A stretch of 64,000 nt of DNA from Ficedula albicollis (Eukaryota; Chordata; Aves; Passeriformes; Muscicapidae), in assembly GCF_000247815.1 (NCBI RefSeq), contig NC_021678.1, positions 21,953,255 to 22,017,254 of the forward strand, written 5' to 3'. Position 1 is the stretch's first letter, and each line of letters opens with the position of its first letter. The notes under the pieces were generated by a model. The model was not told where the DNA came from. It saw only the letters and a list, made by a program, of their open reading frames with translations, and searched no databases. The position numbers and the translations under genes are program-made. Shown here piece by piece: positions 14,301 to 28,300 of this stretch.

Positions 14301-17300
14301 ATAATATTGTACATTGACAAATCTGTTTCTACCATGTGAAGTACTGCAGACTTTAAAGACATTAAAAACAAGTCCCACATTGCTTAAAGTCTGCCCTCTG
14401 TAAACTTATTACTCCAAAGCATGAATGAATTTACCTGTAGCTCTTTTAACCTGCTCCAGTGTAAACACATTTTCTCATTGTACTTTTCTTTTTCCAAACT
14501 TCTTTTTAAAGCATTATGTTATCTGCTCTAACAGATAACTAACTCCCTGCATTTAGATAGTCTATACAAGTCTATACCAATTTGTCTTTCATATTAACCA
14601 AACTTACTACTTCATCTGGGTATTTCTATTTCAATCAAAAAACTTTGTCTCACCGTATTAAACTCGGTTTTATTTATTATACTTATTATATGCTATTTAT
14701 ATACTTACTATATTTATATATTTTTGAAAATAGTATTTTTCATTAAGTTATACTTGTGCCATACTTAAATTTCACTTCCTTTACTTCAACTCTGTTCCAC
14801 TTTCACTAAAAGCTCCCTCTTCAGTTTACTGCTCATTATACCCTATCAATGAATTTATTTGCTCTTTATGTCAATGTATCCATGTTATTCCCTCTTGCTT
14901 ACTGGGGATGATGTCTATATTCAGTCACCAAAGTTCAGAGCATTGAGATTTTTCAGGTTCATTTGGGCTATAAGTAGTCATTACACAGTCCAAGTGGAAG
15001 AATTAACACATTAGGGTGTTTTTGCTCAAACTCAAATGTTATTGCAGCACAGAAAAGGAAAAACAGAAGCTTGGTCTTTCATAATTAACTGATTGAGTAA
15101 AATTATTTAAATGGTTGTTGTCGTTTTTCTCAATGAGAAACATTGCTACATTACAAAATGCTTGTGTTAAAAGAAATTAAAGTAAAAATGGTGGAGTTTA
15201 TTCTAGGATTGCCCAGGCAAACAGTGATTTTTCATCAGAATTGAGTAGATAGAAGTGCAAAATGTGAACCAAGTGTGGACTAAATCCTGACAATCTTTAT
15301 GCCTGCCAAGGATAACATTTGGCCCTACCTCTCCTCTCCTGAGAAATAAAATAAAAATTTTACTTTTTCTGGGTCCAATGCATAAGAATTTAACAAAAAT
15401 ATCAAAAATAATAATTTATGATAATTACTCATGTAAAAAACCACCCTGCCACTAAAGTATTTTAAAATATGGTCTTCATTTAATTTTTTTCTCTCCTAAC
15501 ATACACAGTTAAAATCCACGTTCTTACAGCTATATGAAAATAAAATTCAAGATAATTTTGATATATCAGCATTGAAGAGGTTTCTTATTTCTTTATACTT
15601 GGAATCTCTCTTTGAAGGTTAATTCATTGGAACTATTGGTTTCCTTCTGGGAATCATTTTTTCTGGTCTCCAGACTTTCAAAATATTATTACTGTAATTA
15701 ACATGTATTTGAAGACTTGATATTACTGCATTGCTTTCAAAGTCTAGTGAATACCTTGTACCAATCAACTTATTCATGGAATAAAATGACAGAAGCAAAC
15801 TCAGAAGTATGTTGATCCAATACAGCAATCTAACAGCTATCAGATATAAATCCACCTTAAAAAGTTATGATTTTAATTCTTCTGTAACTGAACTGGAAAA
15901 CTGAAGCAGTACTTAAAAATCCTTGAAAATTTTAGCATCTTTGGCCTCCCCATCTACTTCTCAGATCATTTATGAAATCCAGCACATCTTCATGGTACTT
16001 CATAAATAAACAATTATGACAACTTTTCATGCAGAAACAGTTGAATCACCAGAGCATATTTGTTCACATCCATCACATTCTTATCCTCAACTGACATTGA
16101 GGACTGCACCTGTAATTTTTAATTCATAACTCACCATCTGAAGACATCACTGTCACTTTCCTTATGCTGATTCTCCTCATCAGAACCTCTGTCTCCAGAT
16201 CAACATTTTGATGCAGAGAAGGAAACTTTTTCCAGCTTGGATTCAGACAGCCAGGAATGGACATCAAAGCTGACCAAGAAGGTCCCAAAACCTCACTAAA
16301 ATGGGATGTGATCCCAGCTCCTTCAGAAAATGAGAACAACTGGCCAGCAAGAACAAGAACTGGGTAAGAACTTCACAAAAGCAAAGTGCACAAGTAATTT
16401 TCTTAAGCGTGTTGCACATATTCTAAGGCACAATTACTAAGCACTCCTGTGGCTGCCTGCTTTACTTTTAGGCTTACCTTGTTGAAGGTAATAGGCCAGA
16501 CTTACTGTGGCTGGTGCCAGCTCCAGCTAGAAACCCATCTGGATTTAGGTAGGTTACAACTAAAGCCACTCCAACAGAAAAGGGAAAAACATGGGAAAAA
16601 ATTCCTTTCCCACCATCTTCTATGAAATATAATTCTTGTAGAAACAAATACCTCAGCTCTTCTTCCAAGCTAAGGCAACCTTGCAAGGAAAGCAGCTTTG
16701 ACAACGTAAAAATTAAAGTATTTATTTGAAGTTTATCCCTTCAGAATGTTTAACTCAAGGTAAAGGTCCTACTTCAACAGGGCCCCACAGGGCTGGCTGA
16801 AAGGCAATTGTTCACTTTTGAAACTCAAGTCTGAGACCCATGTCCCCATGGCTTAAGCAAACAAGGACAAATCTAATCAGAATTCTGACTTGGAGCAGTA
16901 CAAGACTTGGATTATCTGATGGCATTATGTTGCTCACAATTGTTTCTTTTTTTAATAGAAAGATTTTTAATCTGTATTTTTCAGTTCAAATGCTCCACGT
17001 ATCTTGTATCTGACACAACATGGTGTTAAAAGTCACTGTAGTAAATCAAGCTAATGTGAATGAATCTGTCCTAAGAATCAAAGCCAGAAGTTTTCAAAGG
17101 TCTTAAATAACAGCTGTGAGGAAGCTGTTTCTTGTTTTGCTGTTCCTTTTTATCCACACAGCTTTTTAATTTATGTCCTGATCATCAGCTGAAGTAATAG
17201 GAAATAATAATATTGCAAGATACAAAGTAAAGCAATTTGAAAACAGAACCTGTTCCTACCTTTTCAAATACCTTAATGACTTCAAAATGCACTACCCATA

Positions 17301-18983
17301 ATACCAGCAAACAAAAAATTACTCAGCTGAATTTTTTTTAAACAATTCTGAATGCCTCTCTATATGCTGCTATAAAATTTCATATTATATTCAACAAAAC
17401 TTTCAGGGAATATTTCACAGGTGACGCCAGTAATTACAGAAAATAATTCCACCCTGGCACCACAAGATGTAGAATTAATTCACCTTCAGAAGCCCAGTGG
17501 TGCCATAGATGGGCACAAATTCTGCACACACAGACACAGAGCTGCCAAGGTGGGGTGCACTGACCTTGTCTGGACACCTGGTGCTCACCACTCCATCCCT
17601 CCCCTCTCCAGCTGGACAGGGGAGAGAAAATAAGATGGAAAATGACTCGTAGATTAAGGCACTTTACTGAAGCAAAAGTGAAAGTTTGTGCATGCAGAAG
17701 CAAAGGGGGAGGAAAAAAAAGGATTATTCTGCTTCTCACCAACAAGTGATGTTCAGCCACTTCTGGGGAAGCAGGGCTTCAGCACAGGTAGCAGCTGCTC
17801 CAGAAAGCAAACAATGCAAAAAACAAATGCTCCCCTTTCTCCTCCTTTCCTCAAATGTTATATCTGAGCTGATGCCACATGGTACAGAATATCACTTTGG
17901 TGTATTTGGGTCAGCTGTCCCAGTTGTGTCCCCTCCCAGGACCTTGCCCACCTCCATCCTCCTGCTGGGGGGAATGCTGGAGAGACAGCACCAATGCTGT
18001 GCCAGCCCTGCTCACTGAACCCCTGAACACTGAGGGGTTCTCAACTCCTTGCTAGGCAGCAATGCAAAGCACAGCACTGCTGTGGGAAAATGAACTCCAG
18101 CTCAGCCAGACCCAATACACAGGAACACTGAGGAGTCTTGTGTACAGAGACAACACAGAATCCCTCTGAACTAACATACAAAACTATGTCACGTAATTTT
18201 CAAGTAATTTTCACAGGGCTGTGAGGGGCCAGAGCTCTGAAGATGTGCCTAGTGCCTTTGCTCCCAGGCAGAACTCAAAGGTCTTTCTACTATGGAAGAC
18301 AAACCAGGATTAAGAAGGGGTTAATCCAGATCTCCCCATGTCATTGCTTTCATACAGTTAAAGGGAGAAATTCATGGAAGTATTTTTTTGCTGTTTGACA
18401 ACTGGGTTTTGAAAATTCATTGTGTTTCATTTGCATCAAAATCTCCACCATCACAGTGTCCCCACACTGGTGTCTCACTGAGTTCAGGACATGAGTGTGC
18501 TTTGAATGCAATCTCGTTCATTCCCCCTTCTGTGCTTTGGTTTGTGGCACCATGCTGCCTTCCAAGCATGCTGAGGGGATTTCTTGTGGGTGAAATCAAG
18601 TTCAAGCTCTGCTCCAGGAACCCCTTCAGAAGGAGAGAAGCACTCAGTCTGCAAGACCAGACTAAAGCTAGTCTGAAATGAAATATAAACACGCATTCCC
18701 ACCCCCCAAAGTGTGCAAAAAGGAATTCTACAGCAGCATTTAATACCCCAGAAACCTCTCTGGGATGGACACTCACTCATCACCAGCTCCTTCACACAGC
18801 ACTGGCTGTGTTGGAGCTCTGAACAACTGCCCTGGTCAGCCTTTAAAACCTGCTCACCATCTGCCCTCCTGCTGGCTGGAAATCCCAGGTGAACAGCCAG
18901 CTTTACCCAGGCAAAATCTTCAGACAGAATAAGGCACTGTACCTTCATGGCCACATCATCACAGCAGCTTCTATACTTTCTGT

Positions 18984-19142
18984 TGTGATGGGGAAAAGGA
19001 AATACTTCATTCTGATCACCATCACCCTCATGCCCAGGGATGTCAGATGAAAACACAGGCAAGTGTGATGGGGAAAAGGAAATACTTCATTCTGACCACC
19101 ATCACCCTCATGCCCAGGGCTGTCAGATGAAAACACAGGCAA
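18984..19142. repeat. Two-copy tandem duplication, 80-base unit
   Basis: Copies at 18984-19063 and 19064-19142 begin TGTGATGGGGAAAAGGAAAT. They differ at two positions (GATCACC/GACCACC and GGGATGTC/GGGCTGTC). The divergence argues for a real, not very recent, duplication. Confidence 0.92.
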
Positions 19143-19890
19143 TAAACACAGGAGGAGCTCAATTAATTTACCTGCAGATTACTGAGCTTCCATACTTGGC
19201 TGGAATGCCTTGGAAATATTGAAAACCCATGACAAGTGACCTCCCCAAACCCCAGCATCTCACACCTCTGCCACAAGCCCCACAGACCTGTCATTCAGTC
19301 AGGCCTGGAAAAGCAATGCAGGGATGCTTTTGTTTATCATCAGGAGATACTGCCATTTTATGACATCTTCTGTGACCTCTTACACATAAAAAGAAGAAAA
19401 TCTTTGGTATTTCCATTACAGTATGTGCAAGAAACCCAGCACAATGATTCTCTTTGTATCACTGTAATGGGAGAAAATGGCAATGACAGGATAGGTGGAT
19501 GTGAAAATGCAGTAAGACTGAAAGGAAATACAGATTATCATTAAGCCCCACTTCTGACAACTACAGAAGTATCCAGTATTTACCTGAAGGATGTTGTTCC
19601 ACTGTATTGACAATGACATCTGAATCTGTTCAATATCTAGCAGTTCACTGCTTTCCTACAAGCTGGGCATCACCACTGCTCCCTCTAATTTTTCTTTTTT
19701 TCCTATCATCTCAAAAATAATAATCCTACAACCTAAATTTCTATTTTTTAAATGACAGAATTCAGAGGCATGTTTGTCTGGAGGACCAATAGTCTGACTC
19801 CATAAGGTGCTTTGATTTGTGAGGATTTTTAACTGTTCCTAAATATTTAATGTCATTTATGAACACCATCAACAAGTGTCTTAACAGAAC

Positions 19891-20086
19891 CAAAAATGAC
19901 AGAACTATCTATCTATCAAAATACAACATGTATCATTCGTTTCATAAATAAAACAAAATTTTCACTTGCTTTCAACTACATTTTCTGACAAAAATGACAG
20001 AACTATCTATCTATCAAAATACAACATGTATCATTGGTTTCATAAATAAAACAAAATATCCACTTGCTTTCAACTACATTTTCTGT
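19891..20086. repeat. Two-copy tandem duplication, 98-base unit
   Basis: Copies at 19891-19988 and 19989-20086 begin CAAAAATGACAGAACTATCT. They differ by three substitutions (CATTCG/CATTGG and two in AAAATTTTCAC/AAAATATCCAC). Each contains a short ATCT run. Confidence 0.92.
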
Positions 20087-23000
20087 ACAACAAATACTAC
20101 AGATAAAAGTATAAACTTAGCTCTAGACAAGCCCACAGATCTTGGTAAATGCTAAAATTAAGCCAATGTGCACATTGTGTAGAGTACTAAAACCAGAAAG
20201 CAAATACTGTAATATTGCATTTCTGCCACGGACTATACATTTCTTATGGTGAACTTAAGAACTGTATTTTGAGTATAATTAAAAATAGAAAATCAAGGAA
20301 CATTCTTTTATAAAATGGATCTTGACTTTGAATGCCGAACCAATTACAAAGAGCTGACTTCTCACTATAGAAAATATATATTTATATATAAATTTATCTC
20401 TCTCACAAACATGATTAAAATGAATCAAGTACCATGCTATCATCTTGCACAAAAAGAACTATTGATGTATTTCTGTCAGACTGGTATGAGCAAGTTTCCC
20501 CATTCTATATTCATTAAAGTAAAGTAAGATCTTAGTCACCTTGCAAGAGCACAGAACATGTTCTGCACTCTCTGTTCTTGACAAAAATCCCAGAAACTGC
20601 AACTATCACTCTCACCAGGCTCATAATGTAAGTGCTTGAATATACAATTGATGTGTCCTGGGAAGAATTAAATTCAGAAAAAGCTTGTTTTAAGTCATTC
20701 AATATCCTTTTATTTTATTAGAAATCCCCAAAGTATAACTTTTGCTACTCATGTGCCAGCTCCTATTGTCAGTTTGTATTTTCTCAGCTTGGCTATTGTC
20801 AAGATTTATTGACAATAACATTTGGACACACACTCCATCAAAATGCTGTGTAAATACACACTGTATTAACTAAGTCTTGCAATCTTTGATCATGCATGCT
20901 GGACCATAAGCCCTTTCCATACAAACCTCATTAATGGTGCCATTAAACTGATGTGACTTTAAAAAGTCTTTCCTGTGAAAATGGTACCTGTTTGCAGAAA
21001 TGGGTGGCAGCAATAATTTTTACCAACACCAGAGAATCAGGAGAGCATCTGGAGGGACAAGACATGAAGTGAAGAGCTCTGAATAGTGGAAGGGAACAGC
21101 AGCTTTCTCAAAAGCCTGCGGTATCGATGGCATGAAAACATTTCAAGATCCTGCTACCGAATTCTGGCAAAGGAATTTACTCTTGAATACTTTTATAATG
21201 GTTTGCACATTGTCTTAGAAAGCCAGTTTTAAGTTACAGAGGAGAAAAAAGCTTGCTGGCATCAAGTGTTATAAATGTTTTGTGGGGATTTTATTTTTTC
21301 ATTTTTAAATATAAGCTTTCCCTCCAGCATATGCATCATATCTCAGTTTAATTCCAAATTATTAGTGGCTGTTTTACACAGCAGAAAGCTGAAATCTAGC
21401 TGCATTGTGAAACCCTCTCCATATTTTCACTCTAAATATTGAAACAGCAGTAATTTCATTGTCTAGAAAGCATTTGCAATTAAAGAACTGCCAGCATTAA
21501 GATTTCTCCTTTCCTCTAATACCTTGGATTACTCCTGTGGCATTAAATTTTGGTCTAATATAATGTATATATTCATACCTGTTACACAAGAGATCATCCA
21601 TCAATAATACAGAAATAATCCTAGGTTACATAAGAATTTACCAATGTATCTTCAGGACGATTTCTATGTTCTTTTAAACAGTTGTCATTTCAGCACGTAA
21701 AATACACTAATTTTGCACACACATGATGTAACTGTAGGTTCTTCAACTAGCTGCAAGCTTGATTGAAAGTGATATCAAAAATCCAGACATCTAACTTGTT
21801 CAGCCTGTGTTTAAAACCATAACATACTACTTTCATTGTTGTATAAATTATTTTTTAAAGTACTAAGAAAGTCTAAGAGGAAATCTTTTTAATACGGCTA
21901 AAAGGTCACATTTCCTAGTACAGGAAAGAAAGTGTGCCAAATTACAGAAATAACTTTTTTTTAAATTATTTAAAATACAAGGTACAGAAGAAGACCTTCA
22001 AAACAGTAGCCACTGAAACATTAAACTTAACGAGTAAGTTAAAGATCAAAGGATGGTAACATTCAAATCACAAAGCTCTTCATGACTTTCATCTCTGCAA
22101 TAAAGCTGCTATACACTGACTTAGAGCTGTACTGGGGTTTAGTAGCATCCCCTTTACCAACACCCACCACTCAACGAAAAAAACTAATGGCAGCAACAGG
22201 CAGGGAAAGCAGAAATACATTACAGAAGAATGTAGAGAGTGATTATCTTAAACTGCAACTTCTTATGCTAGTATCTTTTTTGTGGTCAGTGTGTTTTAGG
22301 TAAAGTGGCAAGGATTACATTTGAAGAAGAAACTGAACTAGTTATGCACCAGCAAATAATAAGCAAATACCATTAAAATCACTGGGTTTGACATCTCAAG
22401 AGTTAAATTAGAGCCAGAGTATTTGGCAGAATTCAAAGCAGAACTATTCACAGATGAAGTACACCTGGTGAACACGTTTGCCAGTGTCAAGCCAAAAGAC
22501 ACTTGGACACTGTCCAGTGTTGAGTACTTCCAAATACACAGTGTACTACCGTACAGTCAACAACGCTATTTTGATACTAGCAGGATTCTACTTCTGTATT
22601 AAAAACAATGAGTCACATGTTTACAAGTGCTGTACTAGACTGGCAGCTTCCACCATACAGAAAGAAACACTGCATTGATTGTCTTGGCATTTCCATGTCC
22701 ATACCCAAAACCACTGAAATCATGGGTTTGGTAGCATTCATATAAGTACCTGTGAACACATACTAGAAGTAGATTTTCACCTGGTCATTTATTTTAATGC
22801 CCAGAAGAGACAATGTGATCACAAAGCTAAGAACCCCTCCCAGTAATAAATATGTCACGCCACTGACTTGTTGAAGTTTTACAATACTCAGTCTTAATTT
22901 AAGAAGGTAAAATGTTTCCATTACAGTTCCTATGCCTCCCAAAGGTTAATTACTCTCACTTAGATTTTCACTGACATTCCTATTCTGAATTCATTTGTTT

Positions 23001-24616
23001 AGAGTTCTAAATAACTGTATCTTATTATTTCCCAAATTAAAATATCTTCTACATCAGACATCTTTTTTTTTTCTGGGACATGATCAAACAATCTCCTAAC
23101 CTCAAACATGTAAAACAGATTTATGAGAACACAATGAAGGATACAGCACAGATCCTGTAGTTCTTAAATCATGCTTGAAACTAAAATGTAACACTGCTTT
23201 CTGCTCACCTTTTTCTTGGTAGCTGCAAACAAAAGTAACACTCCTTAATTCTGCTTTTTATTCCTTACTTTTGGATCATTGCACTTTTAGTAATATCACT
23301 CCAGGAACAGATGTTTAACTGATTATTCACCATTATAATTAACTGCTTTTCAGTGACACAATTTTGGAACTGTTTTCTGGAACATGCAAGAGCAAACTAT
23401 TTTCTTTATTCTGGATATATGACAACATTCTTGGCCACATAAAAATGAATGCTGATCAACTGAGTCCAGCTCACCAAGTGATCTGTGTTACTCTACAGAG
23501 CTACCCCAGGCTGTAATCATTTCACCTGTCTTATGAGAACTTTGTATGTTCCACCTGGATCTTACAAAAATACAGCAACAAGCCATCAGGAGCAGCCAGG
23601 CAGGAACCTTCTAACTCTGTCCTGCCTCTGACAGAGGTCAAGGGAAGATATGTGAATGCAAAAACCACAGTAAGAAGCTCTGCAGCTACCCTACTTTTAA
23701 TTTCTTATGAAGCTTCAATAATTTGTTGCCTCCTCAGTCCTATAATATGGAAAACAATGAATAATGTTCCCTATTTACTTTTAACACACTGTAGAGGTTT
23801 TCAGGATAAAAGCCCCTCAGCTATTCATCACTCCTCACACACAAGCTGTCCCACAACTCTGCATATTCCTGTACCTTTCCTTGTCCAGTTATGCCATTCT
23901 GACATGGAAGATTCAGCTGTGCCAGAATCAGTGTCCAAGATGCAGGTGCACCACTGTGGGCTTACACAGCAGGAACAAGATGTTTTATTCTGTCATGCAT
24001 GTTGACTACTCTGAGTTTTCCTTTTCACAGGGTGTATCTTGCCTCCAGAGCATCACTCCTGCAGACAGCAAGTGCCTCGTTCACAGCCAATCAGTGTGTA
24101 AGCAAAGTTACAATGTTCCAAACACCCCTCTTCATTTAGCACTTATCAATGCTGAATTTAATTTGGATTTAATAGGACTTTTCTTCCTGATCACCTAAAT
24201 TTACAGAAAATCACAGAAAAACAGAGGAGGAAAATACTTGGACAGTTAATGGAATATTCACAAGTTCAAGACATGGACTAATATTTTCCTCCCCACTCGT
24301 TTAAACACTAGCAAACTAACCTTAATAAAATGTTACATCTATATGTCTTTTTCTGCAGAGTAACTACTATTAAATACAACACAACAAGAGACAAAAAACC
24401 ACTCACACAACACTTGCAAGCTCAAAGTGAGCCCACAGTCCCCTATAACCCCTCAGGGCTGGGGAGCCCATCAGGACCCTCCAGTGGTGCAGGACAGCCT
24501 TCAACTCTGACTCACTGCCCACAGCAGGCACATCTCTCCAGACCTGCACACAGACCTTGGCAGAAGAGATCTGCCTCTGCTGACTGGGCAGGATGTCCCC
24601 TGTGCAGTCCAAATCT

Positions 24617-24717
24617 CCAAACCAGGCAGAACGATACATGGAGGAAATCATCTGAATTTATAGTATCCCAAACCAGGCAGAACGATACATGGAGGAAATA
24701 ATCTGAATTTATAATAT
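24617..24717. repeat. Two-copy tandem duplication, 51-base unit
   Basis: The unit beginning CCAAACCAGGCAGAACGATA is repeated at a 51-base offset (24617-24666 and 24668-24717), with two substitutions. It is the first of three duplications within about 700 bases. Confidence 0.92.
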
Positions 24718-24841
24718 TTTGCCCTGCTGTAAGAAGCACCCAGTTGATGGGGTGTAAGCAGGTGGTAAGTCTGTCCCTACACATCTCATCTTTCAGGGTT
24801 AATCTGGCAGACAAGAGGAACCCTGAGTGGTCAAATCTGGC

Positions 24842-24993
24842 CAAGTCTTTCCTGCTGAAGGCTCAAGGAGAGGAGTCTCCTACTCCTCAGTCACTGGAAG
24901 GTGGCTCCCTTCATTTACAAGTCTTTCCTGCTGAAGGCTCAAGGAGAGGAATCTCCTACTCCTCAGTCAGTGGAAGGTGGCTCCCTTCATTTA
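24842..24993. repeat. Two-copy tandem duplication, 76-base unit
   Basis: Copies at 24842-24917 and 24918-24993 begin CAAGTCTTTCCTGCTGAAGG. They differ at two sites (GAGTCTCC/GAATCTCC and TCACTGG/TCAGTGG). The start of a third copy (ACAAGC) follows. Confidence 0.92.
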
Positions 24994-25208
24994 CAAGCTA
25001 AAAAACAAAAGCAAAACACCCTCTCCCCAGAAAAGCACACCCAGGACAGTCAGCAGTACAGCATAAAATCAGGAAAATGGTGCAGAACACAGTAAAAAAT
25101 AAAAGGTAAAAGCTCAGAAACAGGGATGAATCACTGGTTTTGTGGCCAGATGTTCAGAGAGGATCAGCTCCTGTATGTCCCACAGAAATAATGGGGAGAG
25201 ACTATACC

Positions 25209-25322
25209 AAGGAGGGAGCATTACAGAGACTAGGAGACTGTCCAAGAAGTACAACCCTGTAAAAGAAGGAGGGAGCATTACAGAGACTAGGAGACTGTCC
25301 AAGAAGTACAACCCTGTAAAAG
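25209..25322. repeat. Perfect two-copy tandem duplication, 57-base unit
   Basis: Copies at 25209-25265 and 25266-25322 begin AAGGAGGGAGCATTACAGAG and are identical. It is the third duplication of the 24.6-25.3 kb cluster. Confidence 0.93.
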
Positions 25323-28300
25323 ATAAAATTATCGATGTTTTTACCTTTATTTCTTTTTATTTAGTCAAAAAATTCAAGCTGAAAATCACAATTTTTCCAC
25401 TTCTAGTTTTATTCATTTTCTCCCAGTCTCAGATAAATAGTGTTATAACCAGTAAGTAACAAAGCCTACTCAACTTCTTTCAGCATACAATAGCAATATA
25501 ATACAGTAAAAGACAAAAGTGAAGTGCAACTCAGTGTTATCAATCAGCAGAGTCATGCTGCAGTCTTTCTGAACAAATACAGTGCCAGCTTCAATAACTA
25601 ATGAAACTTATTTTTAAAAGCTGAAAAATTAAATTAAAAAGGACCCATGACCAGCACTCTATATCTTCTGACGCCATTTACCTCCTCCAAAACCTTTTTT
25701 CACTGGCATGCTGTTATTGCAATTGAGCAGGTTTTTTTCTTGGTCAGACCATTTCCCTCTCTGCTTTCTGCAGTGCCAACAACTAAACAAAGCACAAAAA
25801 CTGGCCTCAAAACACAAGGAAAATTGAAGATGCTCTTATTGTTCAGGAATACAGAGGCAAACAGGAAAATCTATCAATCTGACACAAGAAAACTAGGCCA
25901 ACCAATGAGAAAACTGACTTTGAACTTTTATTCATTTTTCATTAATCCAAAATGTTAAAAGGAGGGACAGAACTTCTTTTATTTTTCCTAGAAGACCAAG
26001 GCATTTTCCCATGGATTGAGTTAAACGAAATGATTTTGTTATAAAAAGAAGTTTTATCACTGTTCTCTCTTCCCAGTGTAGAAAACAGAAGAAAGCATAC
26101 TATTAGTAGAATAAATTAACTTTAATTCCTGACATTTCATCTCAGCTTACTGAGAATGACTAACAGATAAAAGAGAAAAGCAGAGAGGTACAGAGTCCCC
26201 TACTGAAGACCAAACCTGGTCCATTCTCCCAACTTTGAGAACCACATCAGCTCTGACTGAGGCAAACTGGAATTCAGAAATAAGCAAAAGCAGGATGGTC
26301 CCTTGCCAGCAGGCAGCTGAGCTGTGGTACTTCTTGCCATGTGATGCTCCAAGAACAGGGAACTGTCATGGGATCTGCAGGGGGGCTGGATCAGGCTGTG
26401 GAAAACCAATCAATTTTGGTAAATCAGATGCACAAGAACTACAACGCAGAGCTGTGATGCAGACAAGAAGATCCTTGTGGAAAATATGACAATGTTACTC
26501 TACTCTAGGCACCTGCTTTAAAAATGTTTAGTCTGGAGACAAGATACTGGGATATTCCATGGCTCTTCAGCCTGGTCCAGGACAGCCGCATGTATTTTTA
26601 TTAATGGTCCAGACTGCAGAAAATGAAAAGCTGTGCAACCATAAACTTTTAAAAAGTCTACTTATCATATCTTCACTTATTCCAGAACAGTATTATTAAC
26701 TGACAATTCACACAAAACAGCAAAGCATCAAGTAAAAACAGCCAGGAAATCCAGCTGCCACAGTTATTCCCACTAAAGTTTCTTCCAAAGCTTTATTACC
26801 TATTCCCATTTCAAAAAGGAAACACTAGCCAATCAAAAAGGCAAATAGATTAACTGATCATATGGAATGACTGGCTCAACATGCAATTCAGTACCACCCT
26901 TCTAACAAAAACTTTCAGAGAAAAAAAAAAACAACAAACCAACTTGACTTAAGTGCTATTAAATAAATGATTACTTGAGGGATTTTATTTGTTTAAAACA
27001 ATCACTCTGCTTCAGCTAAAGAAGTACTTTGGAAAGCTAGCATTAAAAAATTATTTGCTCTAATCTTTTCCAAACTAAAGCTTGGCATCTAATCCTCTTC
27101 ATTACCAAATAACTTAGTAATCAAATATTCCATTTGTAAAGTAGTCACAATAACTCCACCAAAATAGTTGACCTGAGTTCCTCAAAGGTAACTACAGAAA
27201 ACAAAAACTCAAACAGCATTTAATTACACAGACAGTCAGGCAACAAACTCCCTTAGTCTTCTTATAAATAGACTAAAATATATGGAGGGTATTTTCATAT
27301 GGAACTGCTGCATTACTTATTTTAAAAAGAGATGTTGTCCTAGTCAGCAAGTTACTGTTCAACTGTGTAAAGTTGTTATGAAGGTCATCTCATGCATCAA
27401 TTCACTAATGGACTTGTTATTAAATATAGGCACAAATGAATTAATTACAATTATTTTAAAAATAACACTTTATTAGAAACAAATTTATAATGATAATCAA
27501 TAATCATGAAGTACTTTACAGCAGTAACTTCATTTACTCTAAATGCAGAACATTATAATTTATTACATTTATTTAGCTCAGGGTTATTTTTTTGCTTCAT
27601 CTATCTATATTGCTGACTCTTTATATTGTTATTTATAACTTTTAATTGTGCAGAAAGAGGAGAGAATTATGAGTAATCCAACAATAAATAATTGTTAATA
27701 TGTTTTTCCCCCATATTTTAAGTCTTAGGAAATTCCTTTTTCATCCTTTTATTATAGAAGGGAAAGACAAAGAAAAGTCTTTTTCTGCAAATTTCATTAA
27801 AATTTCATTTTAAACAGGAAAAGAAAGATCAGAACCAGAATATCTGCTAGAGCTCCATAAGGACTACCAAGTATATGAATATGCCAGGTAACTTTGAATT
27901 TAACAAGAACAAAAGTTGGCATTCATTTTGTACACATTAAGTCATAAAAATAAATACCAAACATCTACAACTGACATCAAGTCACTGTCTGATGTTCCTA
28001 TCTCAAATACTGTCCTCTTCTGCTCTTCCTCAGGTGTACTTGGGGTCCACAAAAAACAGCTCCTCCAACCATAAAACCTTTACGTGACCCTACCAGCACT
28101 GGGGGAAAAGACAGGGGGAAAGATGGGGAAAGAAAGTGTGATTCACAGAAAAAGAACCCGTAAAACCACAACTGATGTCTTACTGCTCCCACTGGGCAGA
28201 CTTAATATTCTTACCAGCCTCTTCACATTAGAGGAAAGAAGTATTGAACTTCCCTCCACAAGACCCTTACATGACACAGTCCAGGCCTATTGTTTACCAA

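Noticed and set aside
18484..19062. 192-codon minus-strand open frame
   Set aside because: It is the longest non-repeat frame, but it has no recognisable domain. Part of it is the 80-base duplication, and the amino-acid make-up looks random. Treated as chance.
24617..25322. Clustered repeats considered as a CRISPR-like array
   Set aside because: The units are unrelated to one another, directly tandem, two copies each, with no spacer structure, and the DNA is vertebrate.
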